Source of the DNA: Pseudomonas orientalis
GTDB lineage: Bacteria > Pseudomonadota > Gammaproteobacteria > Pseudomonadales > Pseudomonadaceae
Reading direction: 5' to 3'
Assembly (NCBI RefSeq): GCF_022807995.1
Contig: NZ_CP094351.1
Location: 4,945,501-5,009,500, forward strand
Length of the DNA: 64,000 nucleotides
Shown here: one piece after another, positions 1 through 12,116 of the stretch
Position numbering within the stretch: position 1 is the first letter of the stretch
Layout of the letters: every line of letters begins with the position of its first letter
Notes under the pieces: generated by a model
What the model was told of the DNA's origin: nothing
Databases searched by the model: none
Seen by the model: the letters and a program-made list of their open reading frames with translations, nothing else
Position numbers and translations under genes: made by a program

Positions 1-1201
<1,201 letters not shown>

Positions 1202-1279
1202 GATTGACTCTCCCGAAACTTGAATTTGGTTGCCGCAGCAGTTGTGGCTAACTGCGGTAGCACTTAATCGCTTGACTTA

Positions 1280-1308
1280 TAAATGGGGGCCTTGCGGCGG
1301 ATTTCAAG
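1280..1308 (-). promoter_or_regulatory. Sigma-32 heat-shock promoter of dnaK
   Basis: Read on the minus strand: -35 CTTGAAA (1302-1308), a 13-base spacer, then -10 CCCCATTTA (1280-1288). This is a near-perfect match to the known sigma-32 consensus. The -35 element overlaps the grpE stop codon (1304-1306), so dnaK can be transcribed independently of grpE. Confidence 0.85.
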
Positions 1309-1864
1309 CCTGCTCATCAATAGAAGGCGAAACGGGTGCGGGAGCTTTGCTCACCACCACCATCGCCGGGCGCAGCAAGCGACCGTTGAGCAGATAGCCC
1401 TTCTGGAATACCTTCAATACACTGTTGGGCTCCAGGTCGTGGCTTTCCTGCATCGCCATCGCCTGATGGTGCTCAGCGTTGAACGGCTCGCCGCCTTGCG
1501 GATCGATGGCTTCCAGCTGATAACGCTTCAGGGTGTCCTGGAACATTTTCAGGGTCAGTTCGATCCCCTCACGCATCGGGCGGATGTTTTCGTCATCCGG
1601 ATTGGACAGTTCAAGGCCGCGCTCCAGACTGTCGATAATCGGCAGCAGGTCGTTGGCGAATTTTTCCAAGGCGAATTTGTGAGCCTTTTCGACGTCCTGC
1701 TCGGCACGGCGGCGGACGTTCTGCAGATCGGCGGCAACACGCAACGACTGATCCTGCGCTGCGGCCAATTGCTCTTCGAGCACTTGCACACGAGTCCCCA
1801 GCTCATCACCGGCGGCCGAATTGGCGTCTGGCGTTTGCGTATCCTGCGTCTGTTCGTCAGCCAT
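1304..1864 (-). CDS. grpE: Nucleotide exchange factor GrpE
   Basis: GrpE homodimer releases ADP from DnaK and acts as a thermosensor of the DnaK cycle. The 186-residue product has the expected acidic, low-complexity N-terminus (residues 1-25), a long coiled-coil helix (about 25-90, with LQNVRRRAEQDVEKAHKFALE) and a C-terminal beta domain containing the family signature around VLKVFQKGYLLNGRLLRPAMV. Length is normal for a gamma-proteobacterial GrpE. It precedes dnaK on the same strand and follows a sigma-32 promoter at 1920-1945. An SD-like AAAGGAGAAA lies just upstream of the ATG. Confidence 0.97.
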   Translation of the reverse strand: MADEQTQDTQTPDANSAAGDELGTRVQVLEEQLAAAQDQSLRVAADLQNVRRRAEQDVEKAHKFALEKFANDLLPIIDSLERGLELSNPDDENIRPMREGIELTLKMFQDTLKRYQLEAIDPQGGEPFNAEHHQAMAMQESHDLEPNSVLKVFQKGYLLNGRLLRPAMVVVSKAPAPVSPSIDEQA

Positions 1865-1919
1865 AGATTTCTCCTTTCAAAATCATGCGCGAACTCAACT
1901 CGCGCTTCTGTTCCGGTAT

Positions 1920-1945
1920 ATGGGGCCACAATTTTCAGGTTCAAG
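1920..1945 (-). promoter_or_regulatory. Sigma-32 heat-shock promoter of grpE
   Basis: On the minus strand: -35 CTTGAA (1940-1945), a 14-base spacer, and -10 CCCCAT followed by ATA (1920-1925 and on). This matches the sigma-32 consensus and lies about 55 bases before the grpE ATG. Confidence 0.85.
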
Positions 1946-2078
1946 GGTGCAGGCGCTACCAAAAGTCTTTCGTATGTCTCGGATCATTTCCTGCCTCTAC
2001 ATTCCTTATTGAGCTAAAAAAAACTTTCGATCAAGCAAATCGAGCTAAGCGTCAGGATTGTCAGCCACAAACAAAACA

Positions 2079-2094
2079 CTGTATAAATAACCAG
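2079..2094 (+). promoter_or_regulatory. LexA (SOS) box upstream of recN
   Basis: CTGTATAAATAACCAG fits the CTGT-N8-ACAG LexA operator with a single mismatch in the second half-site. It lies 25 bases before the recN ATG, where an SOS operator is expected since recN is a classic LexA target. Confidence 0.75.
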
Positions 2095-2118
2095 ACCTAA
2101 AGCCTGGGAGCGACCTTC

Positions 2119-3792
2119 ATGCTCGTGCACCTGTCCGTACATAACTACGCCATCGTTGAACATCTGGATCTCGAACTGGATCGCGGCATGAGCGTAATCA
2201 CAGGCGAGACCGGCGCCGGCAAGTCGATCATGCTCGACGCCCTGGGCCTGACACTTGGGGACCGCGCCGACAGTGGCGTGGTACGCCCCGGCGCCGACAA
2301 GGCCGATATCCTGGCCACCTTCGACCTGGCGGATATTCCCGAGGCCGAGGCCTGGCTGGCCGAGCGCGACCTCAATAACGAGGGCCCGTGCATTCTGCGC
2401 CGGGTGATCACCGCCGAAGGACGCTCACGCGGCTACATCAACGGCACACCCTGCCCCCTTGGCGACTTGAAAGCCCTGGGTGAACTGCTGATTGATATCC
2501 ACAGCCAGCATGAGCATCAGTCCCTGCTGAAAACCGATACCCATCGCCGTCTGCTCGATGAGTACGCCGGTGCCACCGAACTTGCCCGCCAGGTTCACCT
2601 TGCCGCCCAACGCTGGCGCCAGACGCGCCAGGAACTGGAACGCCTTTCCAACTCCGGCGACGAGCAACGCGCTCGCCACCAATTGCTCAGCTATCAACTC
2701 GAAGAACTTGAAAGCCTGGGCCTGGGCGAAAACGAACTCGAGCAGCTTGAACAGGAACACAAGAACCTGACCAACGCCGAGACGTTGCTGGGTATCTGTC
2801 GCCAGGTGATCGAGCAATGCAGCGAAAGTGATTCCGGCAATGTGCTTAACGCGCTGACAGCGAGCCTCAATCGCCTGTCCAGCGTGAATAACGCGTCCGG
2901 CTCACTGAGTGAAGCCACTACCCTGCTGACCAGCGCGCAGATCCAGGTAGAAGAAGCGGTGGGTGAGCTGAACCGCTTCCTGGATCATTTCGATGCCGAC
3001 CCGGCGCGCCTGCAGGAAATAGAGGAGCGCCTGGACACCATCTACACCCTGGCGCGCAAACATCGCATCCAGCCAACCGAAGTGGCGGCAATGCAGCAAA
3101 AGCTGCTGGATGAAATCGAAACCCTGAACGCGAACGACGAGTCCATTGAGCGCCTCGGCGAAGAACTCGCCTCCTTCGCCCGTCATTATCAGGAAAAGGC
3201 TTGTGAGCTGAGCGACCTTCGCCAGCAGGCCGCTACCCGCCTGGCCGGTGCGGTGGAGCAGGAAATTCAGCGCCTGGGCATGCCCGGTGGCCGCTTCACT
3301 ATCCAGTTGCACGCCAATACCAGCCACGAGCTGCAACCTCACGGACTGGAACAGGTGGAGCTGCTGGTCAGCGCCAACCCGGGGCAACCGCTCAAAGCCC
3401 TGGCAAAAGTCGCCTCCGGCGGCGAGCTTTCACGGATCAGCCTGGCGATTCAGGTCATTACTGCGCAAACCTCGCGTGTACCGACTCTGGTATTCGATGA
3501 AGTGGACGTAGGCATTGGCGGGCCGACCGCCGAGATTGTTGGTCAGTTGTTGCGACGCCTGGGCGATCGGGGCCAGGTACTGACGGTGACCCACTTACCG
3601 CAAGTGGCAGCTCAGGGGCATCAGCACTTGTTCGTGCACAAGGTGCGCGGCAGCGATGCGACGCGCACGGCAGTGTCCAAGCTGAACAAGTCGGAGCGCG
3701 TGGAAGAAGTGGCGCGGATGCTGGGCGGTATTGATTTGACCAAAGAGTCCCTGGCGCATGCGAAGAAGATGGTCGTAGCGGCGAAGGCCTGA
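2119..3792 (+). CDS. recN: DNA repair protein RecN
   Basis: SMC-like ATPase acting early in double-strand-break repair and holding DNA ends and sister chromatids together. The 557-residue protein shows the family architecture: an N-terminal head with Walker A GETGAGKS at about residue 30, a central coiled coil (about 150-370, rich in Glu/Gln/Leu), then the C-terminal head with the ABC signature SGGELSR, Walker B LVFDEVDVGIGG and the switch segment TVTHLPQVA. Length is standard. An SOS box sits directly upstream. It is single-gene and convergent with fur, with a shared hairpin between them. Confidence 0.98.
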   Translation: MLVHLSVHNYAIVEHLDLELDRGMSVITGETGAGKSIMLDALGLTLGDRADSGVVRPGADKADILATFDLADIPEAEAWLAERDLNNEGPCILRRVITAEGRSRGYINGTPCPLGDLKALGELLIDIHSQHEHQSLLKTDTHRRLLDEYAGATELARQVHLAAQRWRQTRQELERLSNSGDEQRARHQLLSYQLEELESLGLGENELEQLEQEHKNLTNAETLLGICRQVIEQCSESDSGNVLNALTASLNRLSSVNNASGSLSEATTLLTSAQIQVEEAVGELNRFLDHFDADPARLQEIEERLDTIYTLARKHRIQPTEVAAMQQKLLDEIETLNANDESIERLGEELASFARHYQEKACELSDLRQQAATRLAGAVEQEIQRLGMPGGRFTIQLHANTSHELQPHGLEQVELLVSANPGQPLKALAKVASGGELSRISLAIQVITAQTSRVPTLVFDEVDVGIGGPTAEIVGQLLRRLGDRGQVLTVTHLPQVAAQGHQHLFVHKVRGSDATRTAVSKLNKSERVEEVARMLGGIDLTKESLAHAKKMVVAAKA

Positions 3793-3822
3793 AGCGAGCA
3801 TTTTTCTTCTTATATAAAGCAC

Positions 3823-3846
3823 GAAGGCGACCCTAGGGTCGCCTTC
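3823..3846. terminator. Bidirectional terminator between recN and fur
   Basis: Perfect inverted repeat GAAGGCGACCC / GGGTCGCCTTC with a TA loop, located in the 86-base gap between the convergent recN and fur genes. It can serve both. Confidence 0.75.
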
Positions 3847-3878
3847 AATCGTTTTGCAGAGCGAATCTGCGTCGATTT

Positions 3879-4283
3879 TTACTTTTTCTTACGGATGTAC
3901 AGCACCAGATTATGGTCGACCAAATCGAAGCCATGCTCCTCAGCGATCTTATGCTGCAGCGCTTCGATCTCAGGGCTGGTGAACTCGATAACCTCATTGG
4001 TATCCAGGTCAACCATATGGTCGTGGTGCCCGCCGTCGGCCAATTCAAACACTGCATGACCGCCGTCGAAATTATGACGAACCACCAGCCCTGCGGCTTC
4101 AAACTGGGTCAGGACACGGTAAACCGTGGCCAGGCCGACGTCCTCATTAGACTCCATCAGCGCCTTGTAAACGTCCTCGGCACTCATGTGGCGCTGCTCA
4201 GCAGAATCGAGCATTTGTAGAATCTTGACTCGGGGCAGAGTCACTTTGAGACCGGCTTTGCGTAGTTCGCTATTTTCAACCAT
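3879..4283 (-). CDS. fur: Ferric uptake regulator Fur
   Basis: Fe(II)-dependent repressor of iron uptake genes. The start at MVENSELRKAGLKVTLPR gives the normal 134 residues; a longer in-frame reading exists but has no similarity. The winged-helix DNA-binding part (1-83) is followed by the dimerisation domain with the metal ligands in GGHHDHMVDLDTNEVIEF and the C-terminal EEHGFDLVDHNLVLY. The protein contains no cysteine, so the CxxC structural zinc site known in the E. coli protein is absent. It is divergent from omlA, as is usual in Pseudomonas, with about 100 bases shared between them for both promoters. Confidence 0.98.
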   Translation of the reverse strand: MVENSELRKAGLKVTLPRVKILQMLDSAEQRHMSAEDVYKALMESNEDVGLATVYRVLTQFEAAGLVVRHNFDGGHAVFELADGGHHDHMVDLDTNEVIEFTSPEIEALQHKIAEEHGFDLVDHNLVLYIRKKK

Positions 4284-4381
4284 GGTTAGCTTTCTCGCGG
4301 ATGCTGCTTCGCAGCTTCTCTTAATACGGGTATGATCGGCGTTTACGTTGTCCCAGCCAAGATAGTGGAAGTCGCCCACCG

Positions 4382-4909
4382 ATGCAAAACACCAAGCTCT
4401 TGCTAACCAGTTTCACCTTTGTGGGACTGCTCGCACTCGCCGGTTGTTCATTCCCCGGGGTTTACAAAATCGACATCCAGCAGGGCAATGTCGTCACGCA
4501 GGACATGATAGACCAGTTACGCCCGGGAATGACCCGACGGCAAGTACGGTTTATCATGGGTAACCCCCTGCTGACCGACACTTTCCATGCCGATCGCTGG
4601 GATTATCTCTACAGTCTCCAGCCTGGCGGCGGTGAGCGCCAGCAGGAGCGCGTCAGCGTCATTTTCAATGGCAATGACCAGCTTGTCAGCCTGTCCGGCG
4701 ACTTCATGCCTGGCGTCAGCCGCGATGAAGCGCTGCTGGGCAAAGACAGCGGCACCAGCGTGACCGCCCCTGCTCAGGAAGCCGAGAAGCCGAAATCCGA
4801 GGTGCCGGCCAAGCCAGGCTCCTTACTGGACCAGATCCAGAAAGACGTCGATGGCGTGGAAACCGTGCCCGTCCCGACGCCACAGCCTCTGGACACCAGC
4901 CCGCAGTAA
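4382..4909 (+). CDS. omlA: Outer membrane lipoprotein OmlA / BamE (SmpA)
   Basis: Small lipoprotein of the BAM outer-membrane protein assembly complex. The start shows a signal peptide ending in the lipobox LALAGC (Cys at about residue 22), followed by the BamE core with LRPGMTRRQVRFIMGNPLL and RWDYLYSL. The last 60 residues are a Pro/Glu/Lys-rich tail, making it longer (175 residues) than E. coli BamE, as in other pseudomonads. It is divergently transcribed from fur; this omlA-fur arrangement is well known in Pseudomonas. A strong terminator follows. Confidence 0.95.
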   Translation: MQNTKLLLTSFTFVGLLALAGCSFPGVYKIDIQQGNVVTQDMIDQLRPGMTRRQVRFIMGNPLLTDTFHADRWDYLYSLQPGGGERQQERVSVIFNGNDQLVSLSGDFMPGVSRDEALLGKDSGTSVTAPAQEAEKPKSEVPAKPGSLLDQIQKDVDGVETVPVPTPQPLDTSPQ

Positions 4910-4925
4910 CAAGGCAACACTCAAC

Positions 4926-4951
4926 AAAAAGCCCGGCATGCCGGGCTTTTT
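4926..4951. terminator. Terminator after omlA
   Basis: AAAAAGCCCGGCATGCCGGGCTTTTT is a perfect palindrome flanked by A and T runs. It lies between the convergent omlA and rnfH and can terminate both. Confidence 0.9.
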
Positions 4952-4968
4952 GTTGTCTGGCCGATTTA

Positions 4969-5268
4969 TCAACCTTGCTGCCTGGCCTTCGCCGCTTTGG
5001 CCGCACGCTGTCTGCGCACTTCCTTGGGATCTGCCAGCAACGGCCGGTAGATCTCAATTCGATCACCCGGCTGGACGACACGCACATCAGCGTCCGCAAC
5101 CACCTTTCCGAAAATCCCCAACGGGCATTCGGCCAGCGCCGGCTGCGCAAACTGCTCAGCAATCCCCGACATGCGCACCGCCTCCCTCAGACTCGTGCCC
5201 ATCGGGACCGTTAGCGCCAGTAAAACCTGGCGATCAACGGCGGCATACACCACTTCAATATCAACCAT
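4969..5268 (-). CDS. rnfH: RnfH family protein (UPF0125, RatB)
   Basis: Small beta-grasp (ubiquitin-like fold) protein of the RnfH/UPF0125 family, usually encoded next to ratA; its biochemical role is not settled. The 99 residues from MVDIEVVYAAVDRQ contain the typical VPMGTSLREAVRMSG and the GDRIEIYRPLLADPKEVRRQRA motif followed by a basic tail. The ATG at 5268 overlaps the end of ratA by a few bases, so the two are translationally coupled. A longer in-frame start upstream would run deep into ratA and is not needed. Confidence 0.93.
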   Translation of the reverse strand: MVDIEVVYAAVDRQVLLALTVPMGTSLREAVRMSGIAEQFAQPALAECPLGIFGKVVADADVRVVQPGDRIEIYRPLLADPKEVRRQRAAKAAKARQQG

Positions 5269-5695
5269 GCAGTTGCTTGGCCCGCTCACAGAACGCATCC
5301 ACCAGCGTATTCGCCGCCTGATTGAACAAAGGCCCTAATGTCGCCCTGATAATCGGTCCTGCGTAGTCGAAGGATAAATCCAGGCTGATCTTGCAGGCCT
5401 TGTCCGTCAGCGCCTTGAATACCCAGACTCCATGCAACTGGGTGAACGGCCCTTCCTGCAAATTCATCTCGATGGATTTTCCAGGCACCAGCACATTGCG
5501 CGTAACAAAATGCTGGCTAAGTCCACCCTTGGCTACGCCGACGCTGGCAACCATGTACGCGTCACCACTCTCCAAAACCTCGGCAGTGGAGCACCACGGC
5601 AAAAATTCCGGGTAACGCGCCACGTCGTTGACCAGGTCATAGAGCGCCTGCGCGGGGTATGGCAGCAGGGCCGAACGTTGAATATGCGTCGTCAT
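5261..5695 (-). CDS. ratA: Type II toxin-antitoxin-like RatA family protein (START/COQ10-like)
   Basis: START/SRPBCC-fold protein of the RatA/COQ10 family. E. coli RatA was described as binding the 50S subunit and blocking 70S formation, while COQ10 relatives bind ubiquinone, so the cellular role is open. The 144 residues from MTTHIQRSALLPYPAQALYDLVNDVARYPEFLPWC show the family hallmark segment, and the C-terminal helix NQAANTLVDAFCERAKQLHG is typical. It forms an operon with rnfH (overlapping by 8 bases) and is divergent from smpB. Confidence 0.93.
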   Translation of the reverse strand: MTTHIQRSALLPYPAQALYDLVNDVARYPEFLPWCSTAEVLESGDAYMVASVGVAKGGLSQHFVTRNVLVPGKSIEMNLQEGPFTQLHGVWVFKALTDKACKISLDLSFDYAGPIIRATLGPLFNQAANTLVDAFCERAKQLHG

Positions 5696-5864
5696 GTGAG
5701 CGTTACTTCCACAGCTGAGCGGGCAAACATCGCGAAACAACAGCCTGATCCGCGAGAGAAAAAAACCAAAGAACTGCCCGCATTGTCCGGGATTCGTCCA
5801 ACACGCTCAAGCACGCAGGTTGACCGTAGCCGACACGCTCGCAACTCCCTATAATGCCGCCCCT

Positions 5865-6347
5865 ATGGCTAAACAAAAGAAACACCCCACAGGGACCATC
5901 GCGCAAAATAAAAAAGCGCGACACGATTACTTCATCGAACATCGGTTCGAGGCTGGTCTGGTCCTGGCCGGCTGGGAAGTAAAAAGTCTGCGTGCCAGCA
6001 AGCTGCAGCTGGTCGACAGCTATGTGCTGCTCAAGGATGGCGAGGCGTGGCTGCTGGGCAGTCATATCACCCCGCTGACCACCGCGAGCACCCACGTGAT
6101 TGCCGACCCGGTGCGCACGCGCAAGCTGCTGCTCAATGCCCGCGAGCTGGAAAAACTCGCTGCGGCAGTGCAACAGAAAGGCTACGCGTGCATCTGCTTG
6201 TCCTGGTACTGGAGCAAGCATCTGGTCAAGTGCGAAATTGCGCTGGGCAAAGGCAAGAAGGAATACGACAAACGCGATACCGAACGCGAGCGCGACTCCA
6301 ATCGCGAATTGCATCGCGCTGTGCGTAACAAGGGCAAGGAAGACTAA
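5865..6347 (+). CDS. smpB: SsrA-binding protein SmpB
   Basis: Binds the tRNA-like domain of tmRNA and is required for trans-translation on stalled ribosomes. From MAKQKKHP the protein is 160 residues with the OB-fold signatures NKKARHDYFIEHRFEAGLVLAGWEVKS and the C-terminal basic tail needed for function (KKEYDKRDTERERDSNRELHR). The ATG follows the expected distance after a weak SD; the longer in-frame reading from 5820 has no family similarity. Its RNA partner ssrA lies only about 6 kb downstream in this window. Confidence 0.97.
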   Translation: MAKQKKHPTGTIAQNKKARHDYFIEHRFEAGLVLAGWEVKSLRASKLQLVDSYVLLKDGEAWLLGSHITPLTTASTHVIADPVRTRKLLLNARELEKLAAAVQQKGYACICLSWYWSKHLVKCEIALGKGKKEYDKRDTERERDSNRELHRAVRNKGKED

Positions 6348-6357
6348 CCTTGCGACG

Positions 6358-6390
6358 ATGTAGCGTCGGGCGGCTCGCCCGACGCTACAT
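6358..6390. terminator. Inverted repeat terminator between smpB and lldR
   Basis: A perfect 15-base stem, 6358-6372 against 6376-6390, with a 3-base loop. It lies between the convergent smpB and lldR and overlaps the lldR stop codon (6385-6387). It has no long T run, so efficiency is uncertain. Confidence 0.6.
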
Positions 6391-7152
6391 GCCTTTCCGT
6401 CGCTCCGCCCGGGCTACGCGCTGAACCTCCTGACGAACCTCCTCCAGCACTTCCTGCACATACAGCAGGTGACGTGTTGAAATCTCCCGCGCCTGCTCGG
6501 CCCGCCCTTCAATAATGGCCAGGTACAGATCGCGATGCTGGCTGATCAGCATGTCGCGGGTCTCGGTGCGCTGCTGATACATGCCGCCAATGTTTGTCAC
6601 CACGTTGCGCTTGAGCAGATCAAACAACCCGCGAATGGTGTGCAGCAACACGGCGTTATGACTGGCTTCGGCAATAGCCAGGTGAAACCGCGCATCGGCC
6701 GCGCCCTCCTCCACTCGACTCACCTCATCGACCCGCGCATAGCAATCCTGCAACGCTTCGAACGCCGCCGTCAGCCGTTCACGGTCCACTTCGGTTGCGC
6801 GTAACGCCGCGTAATAAGCACAGGAAGCCTCAAGCGTCTGGCGAAACTCCAACAGATCCCGCTGCGCTTCCGGATTGTTTTCCAGCAGATGCAAAAGAGG
6901 GTCGCTGAAGGTCGACCCCAGGGATTCCACCACATAGTTGCCGCCACCCTGACGACTGACCAACAACCCTTTGGCCGCCAGCTTCTGGATGGCTTCGCGC
7001 AGCGACGGGCGCGATACGCCAAACTGTTCAGCCAATGCGCGCTCGGCCGGCAAGCGCTCGCCCGACTTGAGCGTGCCCTCGAGGATCATGCTCTCGAGCT
7101 GCTCGACGATATCGTCAGACAAACGGCGCTGACGCACCTGATCAAACCCCAT
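6385..7152 (-). CDS. lldR: GntR/FadR family lactate-responsive regulator LldR
   Basis: Transcriptional repressor of lactate utilisation, relieved by lactate in studied Pseudomonas. The start MGFDQVRQRRLSDDIVEQLE gives 255 residues: an N-terminal winged helix-turn-helix (about 8-75, with SGERLPAERALAEQFGVSRPSLREA) and an all-helical FCD ligand domain (about 95-235, with ARFHLAIAEASHN). It is divergent from lldP, and a perfect palindromic GntR/FadR-type operator lies in the 250-base gap. The longer in-frame reading upstream covers the promoter region and is not supported. Confidence 0.93.
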   Translation of the reverse strand: MGFDQVRQRRLSDDIVEQLESMILEGTLKSGERLPAERALAEQFGVSRPSLREAIQKLAAKGLLVSRQGGGNYVVESLGSTFSDPLLHLLENNPEAQRDLLEFRQTLEASCAYYAALRATEVDRERLTAAFEALQDCYARVDEVSRVEEGAADARFHLAIAEASHNAVLLHTIRGLFDLLKRNVVTNIGGMYQQRTETRDMLISQHRDLYLAIIEGRAEQAREISTRHLLYVQEVLEEVRQEVQRVARAERRKGM

Positions 7153-7344
7153 ACCCACTCTCCACCATCCCGACCACGCGCCGGGGCTTCTATTCTGGCC
7201 TATCGCCGCGCTCCCGGCACCTATCAGAACGCCTCGGATTTTCCCGATCAGAACGCCGCACGCCCACCTGTACGACCAAAGTTTCGCGAGCGGCAAATTG
7301 ACACACCCCTGCCAAGCCTCTTAATCTAGCCCACAGCGACTGTA

Positions 7345-7361
7345 AATTGGTATTACCAATT
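7345..7361. promoter_or_regulatory. LldR operator (FadR-type palindrome)
   Basis: AATTGGTATTACCAATT is a perfect 17-base palindrome containing TGGT-N3-ACCA, the form of operator bound by FadR-subfamily GntR regulators. It sits in the lldR-lldP intergenic region, 41 bases before lldP. Confidence 0.85.
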
Positions 7362-7374
7362 ATCCACAGCGTAC

Positions 7375-7386
7375 AAACAACAACAA
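7375..7386 (+). promoter_or_regulatory. Hfq/Crc-type A-rich motif before lldP
   Basis: AAACAACAACAA in the leader, ending 16 bases before the lldP ATG and next to its GGGG SD. It matches the AAnAAnAA catabolite-repression motif at which Hfq with Crc blocks translation in Pseudomonas. Binding is inferred. Confidence 0.65.
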
Positions 7387-7402
7387 TCAGGGGCCACCCC
7401 AT

Positions 7403-9097
7403 ATGCAAACCTGGCAACAGCTCTACAGCCCACTCGGCAGTCTCGGCGTGTCCGCACTGGCCGCCGTTATCCCCATCGTATTTTTCTTCCTGGCCCTGGC
7501 TGTATTCCGCCTTAAGGGCCACGTGGCCGGCAGCATTACCCTCGCGCTGTCGATCCTCGTGGCCATCTTCGCCTTCCAGATGCCGGTGGACATGGCCCTG
7601 GCCGCCGCCGGCTACGGCTTCGCCTATGGTTTGTGGCCGATTGCGTGGATCATCGTGGCGGCGGTATTTCTCTACAAGTTGACGGTCAAGAGCGGTCAGT
7701 TCGAGGTAATCCGCAGCTCGGTCCTGTCGATTACCGACGACCAGCGCTTGCAGGTACTGCTGATCGGCTTCTGCTTCGGAGCGTTCCTCGAAGGGGCGGC
7801 CGGTTTCGGCGCACCCGTGGCCATTACCGCCGCGCTGTTGGTCGGCCTGGGTTTCAACCCGCTCTACGCGGCCGGCCTGTGCCTGATTGCCAACACCGCC
7901 CCGGTCGCCTTTGGTGCGCTGGGTATCCCCATCATTGTGGCAGGCCAGGTCACCGGCATCGACGCCTTCAAGATCGGCGCCATGACCGGCCGCCAACTGC
8001 CCCTGTTGTCGCTGTTCGTGCCGTTCTGGCTGGTGTTCATGATGGACGGCCTGCGCGGCGTCCGCGAAACCTGGCCGGCAGCCCTGGTGGCGGGCCTGAG
8101 CTTTGCCGTCACCCAGTACTTCACATCCAACTTCATCGGCCCGGAACTGCCCGACATCACCTCGGCACTGGCCAGCCTGATTGCCCTGACCTTGTTCCTC
8201 AAAGTCTGGCAACCCAAGCGCAGCGCCGGCGCGCAGATTGCCGGCGCCACCTCGGGCACGGCGGTTACCGCCAGCGCCGGCGGCTTCGGCTTGCCCCGCA
8301 ACACGATTGTTTCGCCGTACAGCCTGGGGCAGATTTTCAAGGCATGGTCGCCCTTCCTGATCCTCACCGTGCTGGTGACCATCTGGACCCTCAAGCCCTT
8401 CAAGGCAATGTTCGCCGCGGGCGGCTCGATGTACAGCTGGGTGTTCAATTTCGCGATCCCGCACCTGGACCAACTGGTGATCAAAGTCGCGCCGATCGTC
8501 ACCACCCCCACCGCCCTACCGGCCGTGTTCAAGCTGGACCCGATTTCAGCAACCGGCACCGCGATTTTCTTCTCCGCGCTGATCTCGATGGCGGTCCTGA
8601 AAATAGACCTCAAGACTGGTCTTACCACTTTAAAAGAGACCTTCTACGAGCTACGCTGGCCGATCCTGTCCATCGGCATGGTGCTGGCCTTCGCCTTTGT
8701 TACCAACTACTCGGGCATGTCCTCGACCATGGCGCTGGTGCTGGCCGGCACCGGCGCGGCCTTCCCGTTTTTCTCACCGTTCCTCGGCTGGCTCGGCGTT
8801 TTCCTGACAGGCTCGGACACCTCGTCCAATGCACTGTTCAGCTCGTTGCAAGCCACCACCGCCCACCAGATCGGCGTCAACGACACTTTGCTGGTGGCGG
8901 CGAATACCAGTGGCGGCGTGACCGGCAAAATGATTTCGCCGCAATCGATCGCCGTGGCCTGTGCCGCGACCGGCTTGGTCGGCAAGGAATCCGACCTGTT
9001 CCGCTTTACCCTTAAACACAGCCTGTTCTTCGCCACGATCGTCGGGCTGATCACCCTGGCACAGGCGTATTGGTTCACCGGTATGCTGGTGCACTGA
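7403..9097 (+). CDS. lldP: L-lactate permease LldP
   Basis: Inner-membrane proton symporter for L-lactate, D-lactate and glycolate. The 564-residue protein is almost entirely hydrophobic with about a dozen membrane spans and carries LctP-family hallmarks such as FLEGAAGFGAPVAI near residue 130 and GVFLTGSDTSSNALF near residue 470. Length is normal for the family (about 550-565). It follows the LldR operator and an Hfq/Crc-type A-rich motif. In P. aeruginosa and P. putida the next gene is lldD; here the next gene is the D-lactate dehydrogenase. Confidence 0.97.
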   Translation: MQTWQQLYSPLGSLGVSALAAVIPIVFFFLALAVFRLKGHVAGSITLALSILVAIFAFQMPVDMALAAAGYGFAYGLWPIAWIIVAAVFLYKLTVKSGQFEVIRSSVLSITDDQRLQVLLIGFCFGAFLEGAAGFGAPVAITAALLVGLGFNPLYAAGLCLIANTAPVAFGALGIPIIVAGQVTGIDAFKIGAMTGRQLPLLSLFVPFWLVFMMDGLRGVRETWPAALVAGLSFAVTQYFTSNFIGPELPDITSALASLIALTLFLKVWQPKRSAGAQIAGATSGTAVTASAGGFGLPRNTIVSPYSLGQIFKAWSPFLILTVLVTIWTLKPFKAMFAAGGSMYSWVFNFAIPHLDQLVIKVAPIVTTPTALPAVFKLDPISATGTAIFFSALISMAVLKIDLKTGLTTLKETFYELRWPILSIGMVLAFAFVTNYSGMSSTMALVLAGTGAAFPFFSPFLGWLGVFLTGSDTSSNALFSSLQATTAHQIGVNDTLLVAANTSGGVTGKMISPQSIAVACAATGLVGKESDLFRFTLKHSLFFATIVGLITLAQAYWFTGMLVH

Positions 9098-9123
9098 GAC
9101 CTGCACGCAATAGGGTAAGAATC

Positions 9124-9148
9124 GACGCCGGACAACGGTTCCGGCGTC
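9124..9148 (+). terminator. Stem-loop between lldP and the D-lactate dehydrogenase gene
   Basis: GACGCCGGA (9124-9132) pairs perfectly with TCCGGCGTC (9140-9148) around a 7-base loop, in the 70-base gap inside the operon. No U tract follows, so it may act as a partial attenuator or mRNA stabiliser rather than a full stop. Confidence 0.55.
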
Positions 9149-9167
9149 AGCTATTTCTGGAGGACCG

Positions 9168-11978
<2,811 letters not shown>

Positions 11979-12025
11979 CCCCGCAAAATAAAACAGAACC
12001 CCGGCGCGCCGGCGTAGTCATCTGC

Positions 12026-12050
12026 ATAGGCCTCGACAAGCGAGGCCTAT
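12026..12050 (+). terminator. Hairpin downstream of the lactate operon
   Basis: ATAGGCCTCG / CGAGGCCTAT, a perfect 10-base stem with a 5-base loop, about 50 bases after the dehydrogenase stop. There is no U tract, so it is a terminator candidate only. Confidence 0.5.
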
Positions 12051-12116
12051 CAGTGATGTCGCTGGCAGGCCCTCAACGCCAGCAGCGTCGAGCCCTTTTG
12101 CGCAAGGAGATACCCT

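Noticed and set aside
4284..4379. N-terminal extension of Fur in the same frame
   Set aside because: The 32 extra residues have no Fur similarity and cover the omlA-fur promoter region.
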